A stretch of 64,000 nt of DNA from Abiotrophia sp. HMSC24B09 (GCF_001815865.1 NZ_KV822214.1:1-64000); one strand, 5' to 3'; positions 15,765 to 26,134 are shown, counted from the first letter of the stretch. The notes: generated from the sequence alone by a model not told the origin. Program-made: numbers and translations.

Positions 15765-17273
15765 ATGACACAAATCGCAGAGTACCTATTGGATATTGAA
15801 GATATCGTCAAGGAGTTTCCAGGGGTCAAAGCCTTGGACGGTGCACGACTTAAAGTTCGCCCAGGCACCATTCACGCCCTCATGGGTGAGAACGGTGCTG
15901 GTAAATCAACTATGATGAAATGTCTCTTCGGTATCTATATCGAGGACTCCGGTAGTATCAAACTCAATGGCCAACCCGTACGCTTTAACAACCCAAAACA
16001 AGCATTGGAACAAGGCGTCTCCATGGTCCATCAGGAACTGAATCAGGTTCTTAAACGTAGCGTCATGGAAAATATCTGGTTGGGCCGCTTCCCAAAAACC
16101 AAACTTGGCCTGATTGACGAGCATAAGATGTACCAAGATACCAAGGCCATCTTCCAGCAACTCAACTTGGATATTGATCCACGGACTATCATTGGTAAAC
16201 TCTCCGTCTCCCAACGTCAGATGATTGAGATTGCCAAGGCAGTCAGCTACGATGCCAAGGTAATTATCCTAGACGAGCCAACTTCCTCTCTAACGGAGCA
16301 AGAAGTTCAGCACCTCTTCCGCATCATGAACCAACTCAAGGATCAAGGTTGTGGCTTGGTTTATATCTCCCATAAAATGGAAGAAATTTTAGCCATTTCT
16401 GATGAAGTGACCATTATGCGAGACGGCCAATGGATTGCGACAGAAGCAGCTAAAGACTTAACCATGGAACGTATCATTCAACTCATGGTAGGGCGGGATA
16501 TCGGCCATCGCTTCCCACCTCGCAACAATCATCCTGGCCAGGTAACCTTAGAGGTGCGCAATTTGACCGCTAAATATCAACCAAGCATTCAAGACGTATC
16601 CTTAACTGTTCACGAAGGTGAAGTTTTGGGGATTGCCGGTTTAGTGGGTTCTCGTCGGACTGAATTAATTGAATGTATCTTCGGGATTGCAACCCTAGCC
16701 AGTGGCGAGATTTACAAGAATGGTAAGTTAATTCATAATAACAACTCCCGCGACGCTATCAAAAATGGCTTTGCCTTAGTGACAGAAGAACGCCGGGCAA
16801 CTGGGATTTTCCCAATCGCGGACATTCGTTTTAACACGGTTATCTCTAACATGCGGCACTATCGCGGTAAGTTAGGTCTGATTCGCAATGCTTCCATGGG
16901 TAGCGATACCCAACGCATGATTGATGCCATGGCCATCAAGACACCAAGTCAACGAACACAAATCCGCTCCTTATCAGGTGGTAACCAGCAGAAGGTAATT
17001 ATTGGCCGTTGGCTACTAACCGATGCGGATATCTATCTCTTCGACGAACCAACGCGGGGGATTGACGTCGGAGCCAAGTACGAAATCTACCAAATAATTT
17101 TAGACTTAGCTAAGAAAGGCAAGACCGTTATCGTTGTCTCCAGTGAAATGACCGAGTTGCTCGGTATCACTGACCGCATTGCAGTCATGTCTAATGGTCG
17201 TTTGGCTGGCGTCGAAAAGACCGAATCACTCACCCAAGAAGAAATACTTCGCTTGAGTGCACTCTATCTCTAA
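15765..17273 (+). CDS. mglA: Galactose/methylgalactoside-type ABC transporter, ATP-binding protein
   Basis: A 502-residue protein with two fused nucleotide-binding domains of the MglA/RbsA type. The first has Walker [10 protein letters not shown] (41-49), signature LSVSQRQM and Walker [12 protein letters not shown]. The second (from about 255) has the family's degenerate Walker A ([10 protein letters not shown]) but an intact signature LSGGNQQK and Walker [11 protein letters not shown]. It energises uptake of a hexose or related sugar together with MglC and MglB. It is the first gene of mglA-mglC-mglB; mglC follows with a 13-nt gap. The neighbouring MglB homologue makes a galactose/glucose-type substrate more likely than ribose. 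Confidence 0.93.
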   Translation: MTQIAEYLLDIEDIVKEFPGVKALDGARLKVRPGTIHALMGENGAGKSTMMKCLFGIYIEDSGSIKLNGQPVRFNNPKQALEQGVSMVHQELNQVLKRSVMENIWLGRFPKTKLGLIDEHKMYQDTKAIFQQLNLDIDPRTIIGKLSVSQRQMIEIAKAVSYDAKVIILDEPTSSLTEQEVQHLFRIMNQLKDQGCGLVYISHKMEEILAISDEVTIMRDGQWIATEAAKDLTMERIIQLMVGRDIGHRFPPRNNHPGQVTLEVRNLTAKYQPSIQDVSLTVHEGEVLGIAGLVGSRRTELIECIFGIATLASGEIYKNGKLIHNNNSRDAIKNGFALVTEERRATGIFPIADIRFNTVISNMRHYRGKLGLIRNASMGSDTQRMIDAMAIKTPSQRTQIRSLSGGNQQKVIIGRWLLTDADIYLFDEPTRGIDVGAKYEIYQIILDLAKKGKTVIVVSSEMTELLGITDRIAVMSNGRLAGVEKTESLTQEEILRLSALYL

Positions 17274-17286
17274 GGAGGATGTCTCT

Positions 17287-18321
17287 ATGGAACTAAGTAA
17301 AAAACTACGCTTCACCAATAAAACACCGCGCGAGCTATTATTAGACTTTTCTCTTTATATTGTGCTTGCTGCTTTAATCGCCATCATTATTTCGATGGAT
17401 ACTTCTTTCGTTTCACCAAAAAACTTCATTAATATCTTAGCTCAAGCCTCCACTCGGATCATTATGGCCTGCGGGGCTGCCGGGCTTATCATCTTAGGCG
17501 GGACAGACTTATCTGCCGGCCGCGTCTTGGGTTTAACTTCCCTGATTGCTGCCTCCCTCCTTCAATCAACTACCTACGCTTCACGTATGTATCCCGATCT
17601 ACCCCAATTACCACTCTGGTTGCCACTCATTATCGTTATTGTAGTCGGCGGGATCTTCGGTTTGATTAACGGTTTTGGGGTAGCTGTTCTTAAAGTCCAC
17701 GCCTTCATTATTACCTTAGGGACTCAATTAGTAGCTTACGGGATCGCCTTGATTTATCAACAACAACAAGCAGGGGGCGCACAACCGATTGCTAACTTTG
17801 ACGACCGCTACCGTAATTTAGTTAACGGCACCGTCAACTTTACCAAAGATATTCAAATCCCTTATGTAGTCTTCTACGCCATTGTCGTCTGCGTGATTAT
17901 GTGGATTATCTGGAATAAAACCCAACTTGGTAAGAACATGTATGCTATCGGGGGCAACATCGAAGCAGCTGAAGTTTCCGGGGTTAATATCGTTAAGAAT
18001 ATCCTCATCATTTTCCTGATTTCAGGGATTCTCTATGGCTTAGCTGGCTATCTGGAAGCTGCTCGGGTAGGGTCTACTACCTCTAACACCGGTCTTAACT
18101 ACGATCTCGATGCCATCTCTGCTTCCGTTATCGGGGGGGTCTCCTTCTCTGGTGGGATTGGGACCATTCCTGGCGTTATTATCGGGGCGATCATCCTCCA
18201 ATTCATCAACTATGGTTTGGCTTATGTAGGCGTTAACCCTAACTACCAATACATCATCAAGGGCTTGATCATTATCTTGGCGGTAGCAATCGACGTACGT
18301 AAATACATCAAGCGCAAATAA
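17287..18321 (+). CDS. mglC: Galactose/methylgalactoside-type ABC transporter, permease
   Basis: A 344-residue integral membrane protein of the BPD_transp_2 family with about nine or ten hydrophobic segments. It includes the family motifs GGTDLSAGR (about 73-81) and AIGGNIEAAEVSGVNI, the coupling region towards MglA. The start at 17287 is supported by AAGGAGGA 7 nt upstream; the alternative start at 17257 overlaps mglA. No terminator separates it from mglB, so read-through is expected in addition to the separate mglB promoter. Confidence 0.93.
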   Translation: MELSKKLRFTNKTPRELLLDFSLYIVLAALIAIIISMDTSFVSPKNFINILAQASTRIIMACGAAGLIILGGTDLSAGRVLGLTSLIAASLLQSTTYASRMYPDLPQLPLWLPLIIVIVVGGIFGLINGFGVAVLKVHAFIITLGTQLVAYGIALIYQQQQAGGAQPIANFDDRYRNLVNGTVNFTKDIQIPYVVFYAIVVCVIMWIIWNKTQLGKNMYAIGGNIEAAEVSGVNIVKNILIIFLISGILYGLAGYLEAARVGSTTSNTGLNYDLDAISASVIGGVSFSGGIGTIPGVIIGAIILQFINYGLAYVGVNPNYQYIIKGLIIILAVAIDVRKYIKRK

Positions 18322-18325
18322 GACC

Positions 18326-18388
18326 GTAAATTTTCTAACCTGGAGTGTAAAAAAATCAATGTAATCGTTTTACACACCGTGTTATACT
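18326..18388 (+). promoter_or_regulatory. mglB promoter with paired 21-bp GTAAA operator
   Basis: GTAAA occurs at 18326 and 18347 (21 bp apart). These are followed by -35 TGTAAT (18360-18365), 17 bp and an extended -10, TGT plus TATACT (18383-18388). It is an ungapped relative of the mglA promoter element: identical blocks CGTAAATTTTC, AACCT, GTAAA, ATGTAA and CGTTT at the same spacing. It also contains the inverted repeat TGTAA/TTACA (18360-18374), cre-like. Confidence 0.6.
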
Positions 18389-18427
18389 CAATTCAACAAA
18401 ATAAAATCCTTAAAGGAGTCGATCTTT

Positions 18428-19447
18428 ATGAAAAAAGTCATTACATGGTGCGCCATCTTCTGCCTATTCTGCTTAGCGCTAGTTCCTAGCCTCAGCCCTA
18501 AAGTTCAAGCCGAAGATAAGAACATCAAAATTGGGGTAGCTTTCTACAAATACGATGACGCTTATATGTCTTCTGTACGTGTAGCGCTTGAAAAAATCGC
18601 CAAAGAGCATCCCAACGTTGAACTCATCGTCAATGACTCTCAAAACGACCAAGCTAAACAAAACGACCAAATCGATGTCATGATTCAAAAGGGCGTGGAT
18701 GTCCTCTTGATTAACGTGGTAGACACCGGGGCAGCAGAAGCAGTCGTTCAAAAAGCTAAAGACGCGAATATTCCACTCGTGCTCTTCAACCGTGAACCAG
18801 CAACTGACGTTGTTAAAGCTTACGACAAAGCTCGTTTCGTTGGGACAACCGCTAAAGAAGCTGGGATTATCCAAGGTAAGATGATTGCGGAACTCTGGAA
18901 ATCTGACAAGAAATATGACCGCAATGGTAACGGCAAATTAGATTACGTTATGTTAATCGGTGACCCAGAAAACCCAGAAGCAATCGCTCGTACAAAATAT
19001 GCTGTTGATACTTTAACCGAAGCTAAGATTGAAGTGAACAAATTAGGTGACCAAGTTGCTAACTGGGATCCAGACAAAGCAAAAACTGCAACTGACGCTT
19101 GGTTAGCTAAAGACGCTGACAACATCGACGTCATCATCTCTAATAACGACTCAATGGCTTCTGGTGCTATTGCTGCTCTCCAAGGCGCCGGCTTCAACAC
19201 TGATGCTAAAGCAGACAAGAAGATTCCTGTATTTGGGGTAGATGCGACTGAAGAAGCAGTAGACCTCATTGCTCGTGGCATTATGACTGGTACTGTAAAA
19301 CAAGATGCTGAAGGGATGGCTAAAGCTGTCTTCGCACTCTCTTACAATGCAGGTCAAGGCAAAGACTTCTTAGACGGCACTGACTACAAGTACGACGACA
19401 CGCAAGTCGCTGTACGTATTCCTTACCAAGCCTTCAACGGCCAATAG
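18428..19447 (+). CDS. mglB: Galactose/glucose-binding protein MglB
   Basis: A 339-residue extracellular sugar-binding protein. Features conserved with enterobacterial MglB are visible: VGTTAKEAGIIQGKMIAELW, the calcium-loop-like DRNGNGKLDYVM (about 161-172), ANWDPDKAK, NNDSMASGAIAAL and a C-terminal VRIPYQAF. The signal peptide ends VQA|ED (28). Three cysteines lie in the hydrophobic stretch, but none fits a lipobox, which is odd for a Gram-positive binding protein that should stay at the membrane. It has its own promoter, consistent with the need for excess binding protein. Confidence 0.92.
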   Translation: MKKVITWCAIFCLFCLALVPSLSPKVQAEDKNIKIGVAFYKYDDAYMSSVRVALEKIAKEHPNVELIVNDSQNDQAKQNDQIDVMIQKGVDVLLINVVDTGAAEAVVQKAKDANIPLVLFNREPATDVVKAYDKARFVGTTAKEAGIIQGKMIAELWKSDKKYDRNGNGKLDYVMLIGDPENPEAIARTKYAVDTLTEAKIEVNKLGDQVANWDPDKAKTATDAWLAKDADNIDVIISNNDSMASGAIAALQGAGFNTDAKADKKIPVFGVDATEEAVDLIARGIMTGTVKQDAEGMAKAVFALSYNAGQGKDFLDGTDYKYDDTQVAVRIPYQAFNGQ

Positions 19448-19524
19448 GCTATTATCGAAGGGTATTTCCTTTAGGCAAGTTCCTCTGGGGCTTGCCTTGC
19501 TTTATCAACACTAGGAGGCACGCA

Positions 19525-19692
19525 ATGACCACCCAAGAGTCCACCGAAAACAAGCCTGAGGTAGGCAAAACTTCACCCAGACGCACCAATCTATATGAGG
19601 GCATTCATCTATCCGAGCGCACCCTCAATATCATCATCGGTATGATTATCGGGTTGTTGGCTCTAACCCTCTACTTCGCCTTACCGCGTTAA
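19525..19692 (+). CDS. Small single-pass membrane protein
   Basis: 55 residues: a hydrophilic, charged N-terminus (1-32) and one C-terminal transmembrane helix (about 34-53) ending in FALPR. AGGAGG lies 6 nt before the ATG, so translation is credible despite the size. It lies 77 nt after mglB and before a strong terminator, hence in the mgl transcription unit. The function is not recognised. It could be a small transporter-associated or membrane-anchor subunit; that is speculation from position. Confidence 0.65.
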   Translation: MTTQESTENKPEVGKTSPRRTNLYEGIHLSERTLNIIIGMIIGLLALTLYFALPR

Positions 19693-19702
19693 GGCAGACA
19701 AA

Positions 19703-19737
19703 AAATAGGCTGAGACAAAAGTCTCAGCCTATTTTTT
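19703..19737. terminator. Bidirectional terminator between mgl unit and dusB
   Basis: The stem at 19703-19716 / 19721-19734 (core GGCTGAGAC) with loop AAAA is followed by T7 on the plus strand and by T residues on the minus strand. Confidence 0.9.
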
Positions 19738-19753
19738 TATCTACATACAAGGA

Positions 19754-20785
19754 CTAAGCTTCGACTACCGTCTCTTGGCTAGCCTTGCGCGCTAATTCTT
19801 TAGCTTCACGTTCTTCCACCTGATCTACAAAATCACGTAGAAGTTGCTTCACAACAGTTGGATCTTCAGTCTCATTGACCGCCACCTTAACCTTAGAAGA
19901 TCGCGGAATACCTTTAAGATAGTAATGGGCTTGGGTCCGAAATTCTCGCGTTGCAGTCCGATCACCCTTGAGGTCTACCAAGCGTTCTAGATGGTCGATG
20001 GCCGTATCAATTTTCTGTCTCGCCGTCATTGCCGGCAAGAGTTCACCGGTCTCAACATAGTGGACCATCTGCTGGATAACCCATGGATTGCCTAGAGCTG
20101 CACGCCCCACCATGACACCATCTACACCCGTCGTATCAAGCAAGTATTTGAGTTCTTCAGGCGTTCTAACATCCCCATTCCCAACAAAAGGAATGGTTTT
20201 AAGTTCTTTCTTAACTTGCGCCAAAATATCCCAGTTGGCCTTGCCTTCATACATCTGTACCCGGGTCCGGCCGTGCATGGCCACCATGGAAGCACCTGCG
20301 CGTTCAGCTGCTAAGGCATTTTCAATGGCGTAAAGATGTTCATCATCCCAACCAGTCCGCATTTTTACTGTGACTGGCTTCTGAACAGCATCCACTACTG
20401 CTGCAACCATTTCATAAACCTTGTTCGGGTCTAAGAGCCAACGCGCTCCTGCTTCTGCCTTAATGACCTTGTTGACAGGACAACCCATATTAATATCAAT
20501 AATGGCACACTCAGTATTTTCAGCAACATATTTAGCCGCCTCTACCAAAGTTTCTTTATTACCTCCCATTATTTGAATGCTGAGAGGATACTCATTTGGC
20601 TCAATGTGTAGCATGCTCAAGGTCTTGTCATTACGGAACTGAATCCCCTTGTCACTAATCATCTCGCAAACAACTAGGCCCGCACCAAATTGTTTTACAA
20701 TGGTCCGAAAGGCCGCATTTGATACTCCCGCCATGGGTGCTACCACTACCGGGTTTGGAATCTCAATTTCTCTAATTTTGAACAA
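19754..20785 (-). CDS. dusB: tRNA-dihydrouridine synthase
   Basis: A 343-residue FMN enzyme that reduces uridines in tRNA. PMAGVSNAAFR near the N-terminus, the catalytic cysteine in NMGCPVNKV (about 102-110), MRTGWDD and VGRAALGNPW are family hallmarks. A TTG start at 20785 is preferred: AGGAGG, which lies inside the last codons of hslO, is 6 nt upstream, and the product then begins as family members do. An upstream ATG at 20827 would overlap hslO by 41 nt. The start lies one base after the hslO stop, so the two are coupled. Confidence 0.92.
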   Translation of the reverse strand: MFKIREIEIPNPVVVAPMAGVSNAAFRTIVKQFGAGLVVCEMISDKGIQFRNDKTLSMLHIEPNEYPLSIQIMGGNKETLVEAAKYVAENTECAIIDINMGCPVNKVIKAEAGARWLLDPNKVYEMVAAVVDAVQKPVTVKMRTGWDDEHLYAIENALAAERAGASMVAMHGRTRVQMYEGKANWDILAQVKKELKTIPFVGNGDVRTPEELKYLLDTTGVDGVMVGRAALGNPWVIQQMVHYVETGELLPAMTARQKIDTAIDHLERLVDLKGDRTATREFRTQAHYYLKGIPRSSKVKVAVNETEDPTVVKQLLRDFVDQVEEREAKELARKASQETVVEA

Positions 20786-20786
20786 G

Positions 20787-21698
20787 CTATACCTCCTCTG
20801 CGTCTGCTTCTTGCCCTGCAGCTTCACCTGCTGCGATGATGGCCTCTAATTCTTGAACACTATAGTCGTAGTGGTTCTCACAATAATGGCAGACTACTTC
20901 AGCGCCCCCATCTTCATCAATCATAGCTTGGATTTCCTTACGACCTAAGGACTGAATACCGTGTCCATAGGCTTCCTTAGAGCAACCGCAATAGAAAGAG
21001 ACATCTTTCTTAGAAAGGACTTCAGAATTACCATGCCCAACTAAGAGATCCAATAGAGCCTCTAAGCTTGGTTGTGACTCCAAGAGATCGGAGAAACGGC
21101 CTAAATCCGCAATGCGTTTTTCAATGAAGTCAATGGTTTCATCAGTGGCCCCAGGCATCACTTGAATCATAAAACCACCAGATTTAGCCACTGACTCATC
21201 CGGATTAACCAAGACAGAGAGTCCAATACAAGAAGCCGTTTGTTCAGACACAGCCATATAATAGGTGAAATCTTCTGCCAATTCCCCGCTCACCAGTGGC
21301 ACTTGCCCTGCGAAAAGCTCCTTATTACCTAAGAGTTTGCGTACAGCCATATTGCCCGGCATACCCACTGCCCTAGCAACGTCTAACTTGCCAATGGCAT
21401 TGAGTTCTAAGGCCACCTGCGGATTAGATACAAAGCCACGTACATGACCGTAGGCATCTCCTTCCGCAATAATCCGGCCTACTGGTCCCGTTCCGAGAAT
21501 TTCTACTCGCAAACGTTCGTCTCCCTTAGAATTAGCTGCTAGTAAAAGGGTCCCCACCAGGGTCCGACCTAAGACAGCTGTTGCGGTATGCCAAGTTTTG
21601 TGCCGATTGACTGCTTCTTGGACAACCCCAGTAGCATCCAAAACCAAAACTCGCAATTGGCCATCGAATGCCAAGGCTGTTAATAATTGATCTGACAT
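20787..21698 (-). CDS. hslO: Hsp33 redox-regulated chaperone
   Basis: A 303-residue cytosolic holdase activated by oxidation. The C-terminal redox switch has CxC (FYCGCS, near 236-240) and CxxC (VVCHYC, near 269-274), the four zinc-binding cysteines. The N-terminal domain has GTGPVGRI and GxVSGELAED motifs. The start at 21698 has GGAGG 8 nt upstream; the longer frame to 21773 is unlikely. The C-terminal tail is acidic and slightly longer than usual, and its last codons contain the dusB ribosome binding site. Confidence 0.95.
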   Translation of the reverse strand: MSDQLLTALAFDGQLRVLVLDATGVVQEAVNRHKTWHTATAVLGRTLVGTLLLAANSKGDERLRVEILGTGPVGRIIAEGDAYGHVRGFVSNPQVALELNAIGKLDVARAVGMPGNMAVRKLLGNKELFAGQVPLVSGELAEDFTYYMAVSEQTASCIGLSVLVNPDESVAKSGGFMIQVMPGATDETIDFIEKRIADLGRFSDLLESQPSLEALLDLLVGHGNSEVLSKKDVSFYCGCSKEAYGHGIQSLGRKEIQAMIDEDGGAEVVCHYCENHYDYSVQELEAIIAAGEAAGQEADAEEV

Positions 21699-21793
21699 GT
21701 TTGCTTCCTCCATCTCCCAATGGGAGTCATTATATTCCGTTTCTAAGTATATCAGACCCCACCAGTTTAGCAAGTCTTTGGCCTAGTGCTAAT

Positions 21794-21830
21794 AGGCAAA
21801 AAAATCAGACCCATGAGGTCTGATTTTCCT
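21794..21830 (-). terminator. Terminator of ftsH
   Basis: The 11-bp stem 21801-21811 / 21817-21827 (AAAATCAGACC), read on the minus strand, is followed by T7. It separates ftsH from hslO-dusB. Confidence 0.85.
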
Positions 21831-21832
21831 TA

Positions 21833-23884
21833 TTAGGCTTGATGATGTTCAGACGGCACTTGGTCATCTGCAATGATACGGTCGCCAGCTTCCAGCGCTT
21901 CTTCTACACGTGAAGGAGTCGCTTTTTGATCTTGACTTTCGGCCGAAGTAGGAGTGTCTGTTTCTTCAGACTTTGCTACTTGCTCAGGCATCTTCCCAGT
22001 CTTGAAGAGAGACTCAATTTGCGCCGCTTCTAAGGTCTCAACTTCAAGCAGTTTCTCTGCAATCAGGTTGAGTTGCTCGCGGTGCTCATTGATAATGCGG
22101 TGTGCCTCTTCATGAGCTTGGTTCAATAATTGACGCACTTCGTTGTCAATCTCATAGGCTACCTGATCAGAATAAGCAGGTTTCTGGCCATAGTCACGAC
22201 CAACGAAGACGGTATGGTTGCCTTCGTATTGAACCGGCCCTAAGCGGTCAGACATCCCATATTCAGTGACCATACTACGCGCAATCTTAGTCGCTTGTTG
22301 GAAGTCATTGCTAGCCCCAGTAGATTGAGTGTTGAAGACAATCTCTTCGGCAGCACGACCACCCAGGAGCCCTACCATTTGATCGTAGAGTTCCTTACGA
22401 GTCACAATATAAGCATCTTCACGAGGTAACATGACCGCATAACCACCTGCACGTCCGCGTGGCACGATGGTCACCTTATGAACAACACGTGCGTCACTTA
22501 AGACCATCCCAATGATGGTATGCCCCGCCTCGTGGTAAGCCACGGTACGGCGTTGTTGTTCAGAAATCACACGATCCTTCTTAGCTGGCCCCGCAATAAC
22601 CCGGTCATGGGCTTCTGCGATGTCCGCTTGGGTAATCGCCTTATGGTCAAAACGTGCTGCTACTAAAGCTGCTTCGTTCAGTAAGTTTTCCAACTCAGCA
22701 CCTGAGAAGCCAGGCGTTTGTTGTGCCACAACCTTAAGGTCAACTTCTGTTTCTAATTTCTTGTTACGGGCATGGACTTGAAGAATCTGTTCCCGCCCCT
22801 TAACATCTGGGTTACCCACTAAAATCTGACGGTCAAAACGACCTGGACGTAAGAGGGCTGGGTCGAGAACATCCGAACGGTTAGTCGCCGCAATGACGAT
22901 GACCCCTTCGTTCCCTTCGAAACCGTCCATCTCAACCAGCAATTGGTTAAGGGTTTGTTCACGTTCATCATGTCCGCCCCCGAGACCTGCGCCCCGTTGA
23001 CGACCCACAGCATCAATTTCATCAATGAAGATAATAGCTGGGGCATTCTTTTTAGCATTCTCGAAGAGATCCCGTACCCGGCTAGCCCCGACCCCGACGA
23101 ACATCTCGACGAATTCAGAACCTGACATGGTGAAGAAGGGAACCCCCGCTTCACCGGCTACTGCCTTGGCTAAGAGAGTTTTACCCGTCCCTGGAGGGCC
23201 CTCCAGTAAGACACCGGCTGGGATACGCGCCCCCAACTTGGTGAAACGTTTAGGATCCTTAAGGAATTCTACTACCTCTACCAGTTCTTGCTTTTCTTCT
23301 TCAGCACCCGCTACATCACTGAAGCGGACTTTGACTTTCTGCTTGGAAATATCCTTGGAGCGTGACTTACCAAAGTTCATGGCCCCTCGCATACCGCCAC
23401 CGCCAGCACCACTCTGGAACATGTTGTAGAGGAAGAAGCCCATCATACCCATTAAGAGTAGCATTGGTAGGATATTAGCCCACAGTACCATATTGGATTC
23501 GGCCAAGGTCTTCATCTTGACCCCTTGTTGGGTCGCTATTTCCGTCAATAACTTAAGCGTGCTATCGTTACCTAGCACTCGGCTGGTGAATTGAGTGGCA
23601 GTCTCACTTCCACCTTGGAAGAGGGCCACAAAGTTGGTTTGTTCTGAGCGTGTTGTCCCGGTCTTGTATTTACCTTTGACATTATAAACACCGGAACCAA
23701 TCTGGACATCCATCTCGGCAATCTTGCCGTCCGCAATCTCTGTCATCAACTCACTCTGGGTGAGTTCCTTGACTTGGCCGCCCCCTAGAGCCCCTGATAG
23801 GGCATGGAAGAGCATAAAGAGCATGGCTAATGCCATCATAGATGTCAGAATGTTCCGCGTCGAATTACGATTTGGGTTTTGCAT
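21833..23884 (-). CDS. ftsH: ATP-dependent zinc metalloprotease FtsH
   Basis: A 683-residue membrane AAA+ protease for quality control of membrane and short-lived proteins. Transmembrane helices are at about 12-30 and 133-154, with an extracytoplasmic segment between. Walker A GPPGTGKT is at 229-236, Walker B IIFIDEID near 284-291, second-region-of-homology arginines near 346-352 and zinc motif HEAGH at 451-455. The Glu/Gln/Ser-rich C-terminal tail is not conserved. It follows hpt in the classical tilS-hpt-ftsH order, but a terminator after hpt and a 168-bp gap suggest its own promoter (possible extended -10 TGATAAAAT near 23937). Confidence 0.98.
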   Translation of the reverse strand: MQNPNRNSTRNILTSMMALAMLFMLFHALSGALGGGQVKELTQSELMTEIADGKIAEMDVQIGSGVYNVKGKYKTGTTRSEQTNFVALFQGGSETATQFTSRVLGNDSTLKLLTEIATQQGVKMKTLAESNMVLWANILPMLLLMGMMGFFLYNMFQSGAGGGGMRGAMNFGKSRSKDISKQKVKVRFSDVAGAEEEKQELVEVVEFLKDPKRFTKLGARIPAGVLLEGPPGTGKTLLAKAVAGEAGVPFFTMSGSEFVEMFVGVGASRVRDLFENAKKNAPAIIFIDEIDAVGRQRGAGLGGGHDEREQTLNQLLVEMDGFEGNEGVIVIAATNRSDVLDPALLRPGRFDRQILVGNPDVKGREQILQVHARNKKLETEVDLKVVAQQTPGFSGAELENLLNEAALVAARFDHKAITQADIAEAHDRVIAGPAKKDRVISEQQRRTVAYHEAGHTIIGMVLSDARVVHKVTIVPRGRAGGYAVMLPREDAYIVTRKELYDQMVGLLGGRAAEEIVFNTQSTGASNDFQQATKIARSMVTEYGMSDRLGPVQYEGNHTVFVGRDYGQKPAYSDQVAYEIDNEVRQLLNQAHEEAHRIINEHREQLNLIAEKLLEVETLEAAQIESLFKTGKMPEQVAKSEETDTPTSAESQDQKATPSRVEEALEAGDRIIADDQVPSEHHQA

Positions 23885-24013
23885 AGATGCTGTTCGACTC
23901 CTTTGTCTTGATCATTCTGTTCATTCTTGTATTTTATCATATTTTGCCATAGGGTCCTAATGGAAGGTCCCTGTAAGGCTGGGCTTTACCAATATTTAAG
24001 GTTTGTTTTCGCC

Positions 24014-24042
24014 AAAAGACCCTAGATCACAGTCTAGGGTCT
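24014..24042 (-). terminator. Terminator after hpt
   Basis: The 10-bp stem AGACCCTAGA (24017-24026) / TCTAGGGTCT (24033-24042) is followed on the minus strand by a short T tract only, so termination may be partial. Confidence 0.6.
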
Positions 24043-24052
24043 GGCACATGGC

Positions 24053-24598
24053 CTATTTGCTTTCGTAGACGGCAGGTGATAAGACACCGATATAAGGAAG
24101 GTTACGGTACTCTTGTTTATAGTCCAAGCCATATCCCACTACGAATTCATTGGGAATATCTAAGCCCACATAATCTGCTTCCATATTGTTGACACGACGC
24201 TCTTTCTTATCCAAGAGGGTACATACTTTAACAGAATTAGCCTTACGATAGTGGAGCAGGTCCACAATGTACTTAAGGGTTTGCCCGGTATCGATGATAT
24301 CTTCCACAATCAGAATATCCTTACCTTCGACACGAGTATCTAAGTCTTTGACAATCTTGACTTCACCCGATGACTGGAGGGCTTCACCATAACTCGATAC
24401 GTCCATGAAATCAATGGTCAAGTAGCAATCCATAGCACGAATAATGTCAGCCATAAAAATTGCTGCCCCTCGTAAAATCCCAACGACCACTACTTCTTTA
24501 TCTTTGTAGTCTTCCGTTAAGGTTTTGCCTAGACGGGCCACTGCTTCTGCAATTTCTTCTTGGGTTACTAGTACTTTTAAAATGTCTTTCTCTAACAT
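24053..24598 (-). CDS. hpt: Hypoxanthine phosphoribosyltransferase
   Basis: A 181-residue purine salvage enzyme converting hypoxanthine or guanine and PRPP to IMP or GMP. The PRPP motif [11 protein letters not shown] is at residues 95-105, [10 protein letters not shown] at 39-48 and DFMDVSSYG at 63-71. AAGGAG precedes the ATG. It sits 29 nt downstream of tilS in the conserved tilS-hpt-ftsH order and is presumably co-transcribed with tilS. Confidence 0.97.
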   Translation of the reverse strand: MLEKDILKVLVTQEEIAEAVARLGKTLTEDYKDKEVVVVGILRGAAIFMADIIRAMDCYLTIDFMDVSSYGEALQSSGEVKIVKDLDTRVEGKDILIVEDIIDTGQTLKYIVDLLHYRKANSVKVCTLLDKKERRVNNMEADYVGLDIPNEFVVGYGLDYKQEYRNLPYIGVLSPAVYESK

Positions 24599-24627
24599 TG
24601 AGCTTTCTCTCCTTTTTATCTAGTGTC

Positions 24628-26091
24628 TTACTGCCGTGTCTTCCGATAAAGGAATATATGAGTTATTTTATCAGTTTGTGGCCCGCGAGACAATGGGGAA
24701 TTGCTAACTGGCCCCAACCATACGATTTCATCTTTTTCATCTACAAGAACTTTGATTTGATTTCGCTCATCGCTAGGCAACTTAAGGTCCATGAGGATTC
24801 TGCCAACTTTCTTATGATAGACTTGACCTAATTCGTCGCATATTGCAACTTGGTCACCGTCTTGTCTCTGTCTTAGCTGGAAATTGAGTGGGGCCGTCTC
24901 CTGGGCCTGACTTAAATGTAGGCCTGCCCAACCTTCAGCCGCTTCACGCATTTCCGGTGACACCTGATGAGCTGCAAAAATCCCCGCTTCTGAACTACCA
25001 TCTAGGGCATACCAGTGGTTGAGTCGACTTAAGATTAAACGTTGACCAAAATAAGCTTTTGGTCCCGCCTCTTCTGGTAAGATTTGGACGTAATCATAGC
25101 GTTTGACTGCTACCCAACCATGTCCTAACTGCAAACGTTGATTAGGATCACGACGGTTACGCATCATCTGCTGCAATTGACCTACTAAATCGCGATTATA
25201 AGCGGGCACATCTTCGATTAGGCGTTCCTCAAAGAAAATTCGCAGGTACATATTGAATTTTGCCTCTGGCAAAGCCAGAAAGGCTGGAATATAAAGCAAC
25301 CAATAATGATTAGTCGAATACATGAGTAGCTGAGGCTCAAGATTCAGATAATCCGCATACTGGACGGTGTAGGAATCTTGAATCTGTTGCTGAATGGTCA
25401 AAAGATTTTGTAGTAACTGAGGATTCTCCTGCATCAGTTGCGGGATATAGGTATGACGGAATCGATTGCGTACAAAGTGATCCATGTAGTTAGAAGCATC
25501 TTCAAAATAAGTCACATTGAACTTCTCAGCATAAGCCTCTAGTTCCGCCTTGGTCACCCCAATAAAGGGCCTCATTATGGTTGGCATGACAGTATGACCA
25601 CTTGGGTCACTCATCAGGCGCTGATAACAGCCTCGAATACCTTGCAAGCCACGAATGGAGGTGCCACGTGTCATCCGCATTAAGAAGGTCTCAGCCACAT
25701 CATTAAGATGATGGGCGGTCATCAAAATATCCGCTTCAGTTGTCCGAATCACTTCTGCGAAAAATTGATAACGGGCGTCACGCGCCTGAGCTTCCACATT
25801 AGTGGCAGCCGGTTCGCCCCACTCCGTCGCAAAATAAATACAGCCATATTCTGCCACAATTTCCTTAATAGCGACGGCCTCATTGTCTGATTCTGGTCGC
25901 AACTTGTGATTGAAATGGGCGACGACCAACTGCAGATGAGCATATTGTCGCAACTGATTCAATTCATGCATCAATCTAAGCATGACCATGGAATCAACCC
26001 CGCCGGATACAGCTAAGACCACCGTCTTAGCCTCTAGCCAAGCTGGCCATGACTCTAGCTGAGCCTTGACTTCCCGCATTAATTTTTCCAT
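24628..26091 (-). CDS. tilS: tRNA(Ile)-lysidine synthase
   Basis: A 487-residue ATP-dependent enzyme that modifies the anticodon C34 of tRNA-Ile to lysidine. The PP-loop SGGVDS is at 29-34, followed by the family motifs AHFNHKLR, HHLNDVAET and MRPFIG, and a C-terminal TilS domain (about 390-480). AAGGAG precedes the start. A hairpin at 26111-26134 separates it from the S1-domain gene upstream. Confidence 0.95.
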   Translation of the reverse strand: MEKLMREVKAQLESWPAWLEAKTVVLAVSGGVDSMVMLRLMHELNQLRQYAHLQLVVAHFNHKLRPESDNEAVAIKEIVAEYGCIYFATEWGEPAATNVEAQARDARYQFFAEVIRTTEADILMTAHHLNDVAETFLMRMTRGTSIRGLQGIRGCYQRLMSDPSGHTVMPTIMRPFIGVTKAELEAYAEKFNVTYFEDASNYMDHFVRNRFRHTYIPQLMQENPQLLQNLLTIQQQIQDSYTVQYADYLNLEPQLLMYSTNHYWLLYIPAFLALPEAKFNMYLRIFFEERLIEDVPAYNRDLVGQLQQMMRNRRDPNQRLQLGHGWVAVKRYDYVQILPEEAGPKAYFGQRLILSRLNHWYALDGSSEAGIFAAHQVSPEMREAAEGWAGLHLSQAQETAPLNFQLRQRQDGDQVAICDELGQVYHKKVGRILMDLKLPSDERNQIKVLVDEKDEIVWLGPVSNSPLSRGPQTDKITHIFLYRKTRQ

Positions 26092-26110
26092 CTAGATTCT
26101 CCTTTAGATA

Positions 26111-26134
26111 CAAAAAGCAGCCTAAAAGGCTGCT
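26111..26134 (-). terminator. Terminator/attenuator between S1-domain gene and tilS
   Basis: The stem AGCAGCC (26116-26122) / GGCTGCT (26128-26134) is followed on the minus strand by T5. It sits inside an otherwise co-directional cluster. Confidence 0.7.

Noticed and set aside
20786..20827. Longer dusB start at an upstream ATG
   Set aside because: Would overlap hslO by 41 nt and add residues unlike the family; the TTG at 20785 has an ideal ribosome binding site.
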